Below are positions 6,767-14,155 of a stretch of 15,808 bases of DNA, piece by piece (the stretch's first letter is position 1; each line of letters opens with the position of its first letter). The translations under genes and the position numbers were made by a program. The DNA is from Spirosomataceae bacterium. Its GTDB lineage: Bacteria > Bacteroidota > Bacteroidia > Cytophagales > Spirosomataceae. The notes under the pieces are model-generated. The model saw nothing but the letters and a program-made list of their open reading frames with translations. It was not told the DNA's origin and searched no databases. The DNA lies in NCBI GenBank assembly GCA_025455795.1, contig JALOLW010000058.1, positions 1 through 15,808 on the forward strand, given 5' to 3'.

Positions 6767-8350
6767 TTACAAATCCCAAAAAACTGGCGTAACAAAGTTG
6801 TTTTGGGCGGGTGCATTGGGGTTGGCCGTTAACTCACGAGTTGAGTACAAAAACCGCAATGGAAACGGATTGACAGGCGAAAGAGGAGTACTAAGCGTAG
6901 GCGACCCTGTTCTACGATAATCGTTATACGCTTCTATACCATTGCCCACGGTGGCGATATATTTTTGAGTCATAATAAAATTGAGGCGAGCAGCTGGGGT
7001 TGTCAAGGCATCATACTGTGTAAGAAGCCTTGCTACAAAAGCATCTATAGTAGCCTGTGGAATGGCGGGTCCTAAATTTCCAGCCGAAAAGCTACTGACA
7101 GCTTGCAAATGCTGAACGACACCATCACGCAGGTAGGTACGTGCATTGCCTGTGGTGCCGAGTGTTAGTGCAGATTCAGCCAAGATAAAATTGGTCATGT
7201 AGTTCGTAAGCATCGGAAAAATACCAGCACCTGTTCCATCGGTAGTTCCAACAACACGGTGAACACCGGGGGTAGTTGCACCTGTATTGGTCAAAAACTG
7301 AAACGTAGTTGGTAAATTACGAATCGTGTTATTGTCATAAATGCCACCGTATGGATAAATCCCAAAAGTAGCACGTTGGGCTTGGTCGGCGGGCTGACCA
7401 GTGGGGTCGCCCGCAAAACGGCCACCGTAACCATTGCCCGTAGAAGTGAAGTTTACACCAGCGTTGGCATTTTGACGATAAATATAGTAGCGCAAACGCA
7501 AATCATCAAGATTGTAAAGGCGTTCCATGAAGCCCTGATCCATGTAAAAATCTTTGGTAGCGCGGTATTCGCTAATGTGCGTCGGGTGGCGGTTTTGGGG
7601 CGTTTCGGTTGTTCCAAAACGGAAAACCCAATCTTGTGCGCCAGTTGTAATGAGTTGATTACCAGCAATGAGCGCGTTGATGTCCTTAATCACCCTTTCA
7701 CGCTCACTCGGAACGAGGCGAATTTGGTTCAACATTTTCAATTTGAGTGTATTGGCAGCACGAACCCAAAGCGTACGGTCGCCACGATAAAATAAATCAA
7801 CGGTTCCAGGCGAAATGTATGGGTTGCGATTTAGGTCGGCAATACCTTCGTCTATGAGGCGGAACAAATCTTTGTAAATATCGGCCCCTTTGTCAAACTT
7901 AGGATTAAGGTTAGTTTCGCCTTGAGACGCTTCAGTGTAGGGTACATCGCCCCACAGGTCCACCATGATGCTATAAATATACGCCTTTTCGATTTTGGCC
8001 ATGCCTACGTACCCAAAACTCTTGGCCTCTGTACCATTTTTGATGATGATTTCGAGGTCATTGAGTGCTTGTGAATAAAGGTTGTTCCAAGCGGTTTGGA
8101 AAGTAGCACCTGTATAATCATAACGGCCTAAGCCAAGAATGTAGGCGTGTTGCATCGCAACAGATGCTGCACGGTTGAGGGCGCTACCAGCAATATTAAC
8201 TCCTAACGAAACCTGTGTAGCAGGAAGCAGTAGCTCTAAGACAGGTTTTGATGGGTTGTTGGGGTCGGTATTTACATCCAAAAACTGGTCGCAACTACTC
8301 AACGCCAACAGCGAGGTAGCCAACAAAAATATATTTTTTATCTTTTTCAT
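6767..8350 (-). CDS. SusD/RagB family outer-membrane lipoprotein
   Basis: A 527-residue substrate-binding lipoprotein that caps a SusC transporter at the cell surface. The N-terminus MKKIKNIFLLATSLLALSSC has a clear lipobox with lipidated Cys20, followed by the usual DQFLDVNTDPNNP opening of SusD proteins. Helical TPR-like stretches typical of the fold are visible (ALNDLEIIIKNG, GYVGMAKIEKAYIYSIMVDLWGDVPYTEA, DLFRLIDEGIADLNR). The C-terminus has the conserved block IMTQKYIATVGNGIEAYNDYRRTG and ends in FVTPVFWDL. The length is normal. It starts 18 bp after the susC stop codon, so the pair is co-transcribed. The natural ligand cannot be inferred, because no degradative enzyme is encoded beside it. 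Confidence 0.95.
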   Translation of the reverse strand: MKKIKNIFLLATSLLALSSCDQFLDVNTDPNNPSKPVLELLLPATQVSLGVNIAGSALNRAASVAMQHAYILGLGRYDYTGATFQTAWNNLYSQALNDLEIIIKNGTEAKSFGYVGMAKIEKAYIYSIMVDLWGDVPYTEASQGETNLNPKFDKGADIYKDLFRLIDEGIADLNRNPYISPGTVDLFYRGDRTLWVRAANTLKLKMLNQIRLVPSERERVIKDINALIAGNQLITTGAQDWVFRFGTTETPQNRHPTHISEYRATKDFYMDQGFMERLYNLDDLRLRYYIYRQNANAGVNFTSTGNGYGGRFAGDPTGQPADQAQRATFGIYPYGGIYDNNTIRNLPTTFQFLTNTGATTPGVHRVVGTTDGTGAGIFPMLTNYMTNFILAESALTLGTTGNARTYLRDGVVQHLQAVSSFSAGNLGPAIPQATIDAFVARLLTQYDALTTPAARLNFIMTQKYIATVGNGIEAYNDYRRTGSPTLSTPLSPVNPFPLRFLYSTRELTANPNAPAQNNFVTPVFWDL

Positions 8351-8368
8351 TTGTGTTGCTGTTTGAGG

Positions 8369-11300
8369 TTAGAATGTTACACGAAGATTAACACCGAAAC
8401 GGCGAGTAGTGGGAATAGACACCAATTCAAATCCTTGGGCATTGCCTACACCGAGCGAGTTTACTTCGGGGTCGAGGTTCATGTATTTAGGGAAATTGGG
8501 AGCATTGAACCACAAATTACGACCACTCAACGAAATACTTGCCGAGCCAAAAGGTGTTTTAGCCAACCATTTCGTAGGAATTTGGTAGGCCATTGAAACC
8601 TCTCGTAAACGAATCACGCTCGCGTCCCACACCCGAAACTCATCAGCAGTACCTTGGCTACCCGAAAACGAACCTGTTCCAAAGAAAAATCCATTGACCG
8701 AAATAGGAATGTTGTTGGGTTGCTTTTTACCATCAGCCGTCAAGATGGGCAAGCGGGTTGTGGCATCTCCCAGCACGCCATAAGGTACAAAAACCCGATT
8801 GCGGTCTTCAGTATCACGTGTAGTACCCCGACTGAGCATTTCGGCCATTGATACCGAGAGCAAATCGCCACCGTCGCGGTAGTCTATCAACGCACTGAGC
8901 GAGAAGCCTTTGTATGAAATACTATTGCTCACACCAATAAAAAAGCGCGGGTTGGGGTCGCCAACGGGTGCTTGGCGGTCGGCGATGATAGCTTTTCCAG
9001 TACGATTGTTGACCAATAGGTTGCCTTCGTCATCACGTACATATACATCGCCACGAATCAAACCATATGACCGACCTACTATGTGCATGCTACTGATGGA
9101 GCCCGTAACAGAACTGTAAGTAAGCTCTTGCGGGCCGCCAAGATCCAACACTACGTTACGGTTGCGTGTCAGAGTTGTGTAAATATTCCATTTAAAGCCA
9201 TTAGAAAGCTGAATTGGTGTTAGGTCTAAGCCCAACTCCCAACCACGATTTCGAACTTGCCCCAGATTGACAACCCGAGTCAAATAGCCAGACGATGGTG
9301 CCACATCTACCGTGAAAATCTGGGCACTACTTTCTTTATTGTACCAAGCCAAATCAATACCAACACGATTTTTGAAGAATTTCATCTCCGTTCCAACCTC
9401 AATCTCAGTGATTTTTTCGGGCTGTAAGGTACTGCTACCGAGGCGGTTACCTTGTGTCATAATGTTGACACCATTGAAAGGAGTACCCGTGTCAATGGGT
9501 GCTGCGTTGCCAATCGTTGGGTTGATACTAAATATCGTTTGTGTTTGGTAAGCACTGGCTTCGTTGCCCACTTGTGTCAGACCCGCACGAACCTTCCAAA
9601 AACCAATCCCACTTGACTTCAATTGAAATAAGTCAGAAAGTACTACTGAGCCATTGACACCACCATAGTAGTAGCTGCGATTGCCTTTGGGCAAGGTCGA
9701 AGATATGTCGTTGCGCCCCACCAAGTTGAGAAAAAAGATGTCTTTGTGCGAAAGCTGTATATCTGCGAAGTGAGCGATGAAACGTTGTTTGGTGAGACCA
9801 CCGCCAATGGCTTGCTGCACGCGGGTGTTGTCCAAGTCGTTGATACCTGGCACGATGATACCATCGCCAAAAACCGCCTGACGGTCGGTAACGCGCTGAT
9901 TGGCGTTTTGCCCCAAAATCACACGTAAGTTAGAGTTGGCAGAAAGATCACGGTTGATAGTTGCCAAAAACGTCCAATCTAACTCTTGTCGGTAAATATT
10001 GTCATCAGTGATATTGCCATTGGGGAAAATATCGCCCCCTCGTCCATTGACACTGCGGCGGCGGTCGTTGTAGCCATTAAAACCTATCGTTGCTTGTAGA
10101 TTGAGCCAAGAAGCAGCGTCAATACCTGCTGTAAACTTACCAAAATAGCGGTCCACCTTACTCGTAAAAGGCGAACTCTCCACCGACCAGTAAGGATTGT
10201 CAATACCCACACGGTCGTAGATACTGGCCCCTGTGAGAGGGTTACGGTAGGGGTAGTTTGTCAAGTCATAACTTGTCGGTGTCCACGGTAAAACCTCAAT
10301 GGCCGATGGCCCCGAACCAATACTTGAAGACATCTGAGGCGAATCTTGGTTGGTACTCACGTAGTTGATAGTACCGTTGATATAGAGGCCATTATCCAGC
10401 GTGGCTTGCCCACCCAAGTTGATACTGGTACGATTGATACTGTTGAAAGGTACAATGCCCTTATTGTCCATGCGAGAAATACCTGCCGAAATACTGGCTT
10501 TTTCGCCCCCGCCTTGAATACTGATGGCGTTTTCATAAACATGGCCACGCTTGAAGAAATTGTCGTAGTTGGCTTGTCCAAATGGCTCATATTTCACTCT
10601 TTTACCTACTAATTCTGGAAAAACCGCCCCAAAACGACTCGCCAATGGGTGCGGAATGGAGTCAATAGCCGAATAGGGTGCTCCCCAAGAACCAAATACT
10701 CCCAAGCGGGTATCGCCCTCAGTACCTTGTCCGTAAGTGGTTTGAAACTCGGGGGAGCTGGCAATTTTTTCGGTAGAATAGGAGGTATTATAGGTTACTT
10801 CCAACCCTTTTTTGCTTTTGATTTTGCCGTTTTTGGTCGTGATGATGATGGCGCCATTGGCTGCCCTCGAGCCGTACAAAGCCGCCGCTGCGGCTCCTTT
10901 GAGTACTGTCATTGACTCGATATTGTTAGGGTCAAGGTCAAAGGCACGGTTGGTAAAGGTTGAACCCGCCGCAAATCCACCGTCAGTATTGAAAGAAGAG
11001 TTGTCGAAAGGCACACCGTCCACCACAAAAAGTGGCTGATTATTGTTAGAAAGTGAGGAGTTGCCTCGAATCGTGATGTTGGTAGCACCACCTGCCGCAC
11101 CACCAGAACCTTGGATATTGACCCCTGCTACTTTGCCCGACAATGCACGTAGTGGGTCAGGCTCTGATACTTGTTGGAGTTGGCTACTTTTGACGGTACT
11201 CACCGCATAGCCCAATGCTTTCTTTTCGCGCTGAATCCCCACCGCTGTCACCACAACCTCCGAGAGCTGCTTGGTATCTACACCCAACTTCGCATCAATG

Positions 11301-11572
11301 GTCGAGGAGTTGCCGATGTTAATTTCTTGGGCAGTATAACCCACAAAAGAAAAAATCAGGGCTTGGGCTGCTTCGGGAGCGTTGAGTTGATAGCTACCCT
11401 GTGCGTCGGTCACGGTGCCGTTGGTGGTACCTTTAACAACGACCGACACCCCTGGCAAAGGCGCCCCGTCTTCGGCAGCGGTGACTTTGCCCCGAATGGT
11501 TTTTTGCTGGGCTTGTACCGCCAGCAAGCAGCACAAGAACAACCCCAATCCTAAGAGTATTCGTTTTTTCAT
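8369..11572 (-). CDS. SusC/RagA family TonB-linked outer-membrane transporter
   Basis: A 1067-residue TonB-dependent receptor importing nutrients across the outer membrane with its SusD partner. In order there is a signal peptide (MKKRILLGLGLFLCCLLAVQAQ), a carboxypeptidase-regulatory-like domain at about 24-105 (GKVTAAEDGAPLPGVSVVVK, then GSYQLNAP and FSFVGY), a TonB-box-like SEVVVTA near 105-110, the plug domain to about residue 250 (PLFVVDGVPFD, SMTVLKGAAAAALYGSRAA, NGAIIITTKNG), and the beta-barrel ending in RRFGVNLRVTF with the terminal Phe usual for barrel assembly. No N-terminal signalling extension of the FecA type is present, so sigma/anti-sigma control is unlikely. It is the first gene of the three-gene operon. 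Confidence 0.96.
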   Translation of the reverse strand: MKKRILLGLGLFLCCLLAVQAQQKTIRGKVTAAEDGAPLPGVSVVVKGTTNGTVTDAQGSYQLNAPEAAQALIFSFVGYTAQEINIGNSSTIDAKLGVDTKQLSEVVVTAVGIQREKKALGYAVSTVKSSQLQQVSEPDPLRALSGKVAGVNIQGSGGAAGGATNITIRGNSSLSNNNQPLFVVDGVPFDNSSFNTDGGFAAGSTFTNRAFDLDPNNIESMTVLKGAAAAALYGSRAANGAIIITTKNGKIKSKKGLEVTYNTSYSTEKIASSPEFQTTYGQGTEGDTRLGVFGSWGAPYSAIDSIPHPLASRFGAVFPELVGKRVKYEPFGQANYDNFFKRGHVYENAISIQGGGEKASISAGISRMDNKGIVPFNSINRTSINLGGQATLDNGLYINGTINYVSTNQDSPQMSSSIGSGPSAIEVLPWTPTSYDLTNYPYRNPLTGASIYDRVGIDNPYWSVESSPFTSKVDRYFGKFTAGIDAASWLNLQATIGFNGYNDRRRSVNGRGGDIFPNGNITDDNIYRQELDWTFLATINRDLSANSNLRVILGQNANQRVTDRQAVFGDGIIVPGINDLDNTRVQQAIGGGLTKQRFIAHFADIQLSHKDIFFLNLVGRNDISSTLPKGNRSYYYGGVNGSVVLSDLFQLKSSGIGFWKVRAGLTQVGNEASAYQTQTIFSINPTIGNAAPIDTGTPFNGVNIMTQGNRLGSSTLQPEKITEIEVGTEMKFFKNRVGIDLAWYNKESSAQIFTVDVAPSSGYLTRVVNLGQVRNRGWELGLDLTPIQLSNGFKWNIYTTLTRNRNVVLDLGGPQELTYSSVTGSISSMHIVGRSYGLIRGDVYVRDDEGNLLVNNRTGKAIIADRQAPVGDPNPRFFIGVSNSISYKGFSLSALIDYRDGGDLLSVSMAEMLSRGTTRDTEDRNRVFVPYGVLGDATTRLPILTADGKKQPNNIPISVNGFFFGTGSFSGSQGTADEFRVWDASVIRLREVSMAYQIPTKWLAKTPFGSASISLSGRNLWFNAPNFPKYMNLDPEVNSLGVGNAQGFELVSIPTTRRFGVNLRVTF

Positions 11573-11608
11573 AGTAATAGAGAATTTGGTGAAAAAATAA
11601 AATGGACT

Positions 11609-11641
11609 GTAATTTAGTCTTATAAATGGCTTTTTCCCAAA
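11609..11641 (-). promoter_or_regulatory. Possible promoter of the susC operon
   Basis: On the minus strand, TTTG (11638-11641) is followed after 21 bases by TAAATTAC (11609-11616), a two-mismatch version of TAnnTTTG. This would leave a leader of about 30 bases before the susC ATG. It is the best match in the 190-bp divergent spacer, but weak. Confidence 0.3.
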
Positions 11642-11728
11642 AATTGTTTCAATAACTCAATAATTTACCATATAAGCTTTCTTTTAGTGGAAAAATAGCC
11701 ATAATCGGAAAAATCATCCAGTCAGCAC

Positions 11729-11757
11729 TTGACTTTGAAAAATAATATTTAATATTC
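11729..11757 (+). promoter_or_regulatory. Weak candidate promoter for pbpC
   Basis: TTG (11729-11731), 18 bases, then TAATATTC (11750-11757), which loosely resembles the Bacteroidota -33 / -7 pair. Transcription would begin almost at the ATG at 11763, implying a leaderless or nearly leaderless message. No Shine-Dalgarno sequence is present in front of the start. Confidence 0.2.
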
Positions 11758-11762
11758 GTGCA

Positions 11763-14078
11763 ATGATAAAACATCTCCTCAAACGCCCATTGCAAATCAA
11801 TAAGCGGCGTAAATCTATCTTGCGCTTGAGCGCGTTGTTGATGCCTGTTTTGTTGTTCATGTTCCTTGATTTGCTTTTTCCTTTTCAGGTCACCCCCCCC
11901 TACTCTACGCTCATCACCGCCTCAGATGGAACTGTACTACACGCTTTTTTGAACAAAGAAGACAAATGGCGACTCTACACGGAGCTATCGGAAATCACGC
12001 CCACCCTTCGCCAAACCCTCCTGCACAAAGAAGACAAATATTTTTATTATCATTTTGGGGTCAATCCTTTCGCGCTTGTGCGTGCGGCTGTGCGCAATGC
12101 CACCACGGGCAGGCGCACGTCGGGGGCATCTACTATCACTATGCAGGTGGTGCGGTTGCTCCAGCCTCGCAAACGCACTTACGCAAGCAAGGCCATCGAA
12201 ATCTTGCGGGCGATGCAGTTGGAATGGCATTTTTCCAAAGACGAAATTCTTCAACTATACCTCAACCTCATTCCGTACGGTGGCAACATCGAGGGCATCA
12301 AATCGGCTTCGATGCTGTACCTCGGAAAGCCCCCGAAGCTACTTAGTTTGGCCGAAATCACCGCGCTGACCATCATTCCCAACCGCCCGTCGAGTCTGAG
12401 GCTTGGGCGCAATAACCAGCAGATTGTCCAAGAACGCAACAAATGGTTGGGTCGTTTTCAAAAAGAAAAACTCTTTGATAATCAAGCCATTGAAGACGCA
12501 ATACAAGAACCACTCAACGCCTATCGCCGCGATGCCCCCCACGACGCGCCGCATTTTTCAATACGCCTCAAAAACGAACATCCCGACGCGCCCATCCTCA
12601 AAACCTCCCTCAATCGTACTACGCAAGCGCGAGCCGAGCAGTTGGTCAAAAACTACGTGGGGCGTCTCCGAAGCATGAATATCCACAACGCCGCCGTGCT
12701 GATACTCAACAATCAAACGGGGGAGGTAGAAGCCTACGTGGGGTCGGCAGATTTTACCAGCGCCTACGACGGTGGTCAGGTGGACGGCGTGCGAGCAGTG
12801 CGCTCCCCAGGTAGTACGCTCAAGCCGCTACTGTACGGTTTGGCTTTTGACAAAGGCTTCCTCACGCCCAAGTCCATCCTCAACGACGTACCCACTAACT
12901 TCGGGGGCTTTGAACCCGAAAATTTTGACCGACATTTCAACGGGGCAGTCACAGTGGAGTTTGCGTTGGCCAACTCGCTCAATATCCCTGCCGTCAAGGT
13001 TCTCAAAGACTTGACGCCCACGGTGCTGATTGAGGCGTTGAAAAAAGCAAACTTTCAAACCATCAAAAAACAGTCGAAAGATTTGGGGCTTTCGATGATT
13101 TTGGGCGGCTGCGGCGTAACGTTGGAAGAATTGACGTATCTCTACGCAAGCCTCACCCCCAACCCCTCCCCAGAGAGGGAGGGGTTGGGGGGTGGGGTAG
13201 AACGGGGTGAGGTGCTATCACACGAATCCAAATACCTCATTGCCAATATTTTGACGCAGATTTCTCGACCTGATTTGCCCAACAATTTTGACAATACGTA
13301 TCACCTACCGCGCATCGCGTGGAAAACGGGTACTTCTTACGGCAAGAAAGATGCTTGGAGTATTGGCTACAATCGCCGCTATACGGTAGGGGTTTGGGTG
13401 GGCAATTTCTCTGGCGTAGGCGTCCCCGAACTCAGCGGGGCCAATACCGCCACGCCGCTGCTGTTTGATATTTTCAACGCCATAGATTACAATTCACCCA
13501 CGGGTTGGTTCAAGTCCCCGCCCAACTTGACTCGCCGAAAAGTTTGCGCCGAAAGTGGGGCATTGCCGAGCGAATTTTGTACGCACCAAATCTTGGATTA
13601 CGGCATCATGGGGATTTCACACGCCCGACGTTGCGAGCATTTGAAATGGGTTTTCACCGACAAAGCAGAGCGTTTTTCGTACTGCACACACTGCTTGCCC
13701 GACAGCGGTTACGCGCGGAAGTTATACCCCAATTTGCCCCCAGAATTGATTGCCTACAAAGAAACCAACCGAATCCCGTATCTCAAAATTCCACCGCACA
13801 ACCCCGCCTGTACGCGCGTGGCCGAGGTGGGTGCGCCCATGATTGTGAGTCCCAACGACGGCAGTGATTATTTTTTGGAAGGACAACAAATGCAATTGGC
13901 TTGTCAAGCGGCCAACGACGTGAGCGAGGTATATTGGTACCTCAACGACCGCCTCATCCAAAAATCCTCTCCCCAAAGCCCCATTTTTGTAACGCCGCCC
14001 CTTGGCAAAATCAAAATCTCCTGCTCCGACGATAAAGGTCGCAATACTGACATCTCGGTGCGGGTTTTGAGTAAGTGA
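11763..14078 (+). CDS. pbpC: Penicillin-binding protein 1C (glycosyltransferase/transpeptidase)
   Basis: A 771-residue bifunctional peptidoglycan synthase of the PBP1C class, anchored in the inner membrane by one segment near residues 20-40 (SALLMPVLLFMFLDLLF). The GT51 glycosyltransferase domain follows, with catalytic-type Glu90 in HKEDKYFYYHFGV, GASTITMQ at 121-128 and EILQLYLNLIPYGG. The transpeptidase domain has all three motifs: S351-T-L-K354 (SxxK), S405-L-N407 (SxN) and K521-T-G. The last about 90 residues form a PBP1C-type C-terminal domain (IVSPNDGSDYFLEGQQMQLACQA). Between SxN and KTG, at residues 464 to about 485, lies LTPNPSPEREGLGGGVERGE, encoded by a palindromic repeat that appears inserted in frame. 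The gene is divergent from susC and convergent with the propeller gene. No alpha-2-macroglobulin gene, a frequent pbpC neighbour, is next to it. Confidence 0.93.
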   Translation: MIKHLLKRPLQINKRRKSILRLSALLMPVLLFMFLDLLFPFQVTPPYSTLITASDGTVLHAFLNKEDKWRLYTELSEITPTLRQTLLHKEDKYFYYHFGVNPFALVRAAVRNATTGRRTSGASTITMQVVRLLQPRKRTYASKAIEILRAMQLEWHFSKDEILQLYLNLIPYGGNIEGIKSASMLYLGKPPKLLSLAEITALTIIPNRPSSLRLGRNNQQIVQERNKWLGRFQKEKLFDNQAIEDAIQEPLNAYRRDAPHDAPHFSIRLKNEHPDAPILKTSLNRTTQARAEQLVKNYVGRLRSMNIHNAAVLILNNQTGEVEAYVGSADFTSAYDGGQVDGVRAVRSPGSTLKPLLYGLAFDKGFLTPKSILNDVPTNFGGFEPENFDRHFNGAVTVEFALANSLNIPAVKVLKDLTPTVLIEALKKANFQTIKKQSKDLGLSMILGGCGVTLEELTYLYASLTPNPSPEREGLGGGVERGEVLSHESKYLIANILTQISRPDLPNNFDNTYHLPRIAWKTGTSYGKKDAWSIGYNRRYTVGVWVGNFSGVGVPELSGANTATPLLFDIFNAIDYNSPTGWFKSPPNLTRRKVCAESGALPSEFCTHQILDYGIMGISHARRCEHLKWVFTDKAERFSYCTHCLPDSGYARKLYPNLPPELIAYKETNRIPYLKIPPHNPACTRVAEVGAPMIVSPNDGSDYFLEGQQMQLACQAANDVSEVYWYLNDRLIQKSSPQSPIFVTPPLGKIKISCSDDKGRNTDISVRVLSK
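13151..13212. repeat. Palindromic element inserted in frame in pbpC
   Basis: CCCCCAACCCCTCCC (13156-13170) and GGGAGGGGTTGGGGG (13177-13191) are perfect 15-bp complements around the loop CAGAGA. Outside them, CCTCACCCC (13151-13159) also complements GGGGTGAGG (13204-13212). The element is extremely C/G-rich and strand-biased compared with its surroundings. It reads through as LTPNPSPEREGLGGGVERGEV with no stop and no frameshift. The peptide pattern TPNPSPxREG is familiar as the translation of dispersed bacterial repeats, not of PBP domains. Confidence 0.85.
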
Positions 14079-14079
14079 C

Positions 14080-14152
14080 AGTGGTGGCACGACTTAGACG
14101 GGCAGTGGTGGCACGACTTAGACGGGGCTGCCCGAGCAGTCGTGCCACCACT
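14080..14152. repeat. Palindromic repeat with duplicated left arm between convergent genes
   Basis: AGTGGTGGCACGACT (14104-14118) and AGTCGTGCCACCACT (14138-14152) form a perfect 15-bp stem. The 19-base loop contains the smaller palindrome GGGCTGCCC. The left arm plus TAGACGGG is duplicated immediately upstream, making two tandem copies (14080-14103 and 14104-14126). The element fills the whole 77-bp gap between the pbpC stop (14078) and the propeller-gene stop (14156), so it may serve as a bidirectional terminator. Its sequence is unrelated to the other two palindrome families here. Confidence 0.75.
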
Positions 14153-14155
14153 ATT

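Noticed and set aside
11171..11554. 127-residue + strand frame over the start of susC
   Set aside because: It overlaps the signal peptide and regulatory-like domain of SusC on the other strand and has no features of its own.
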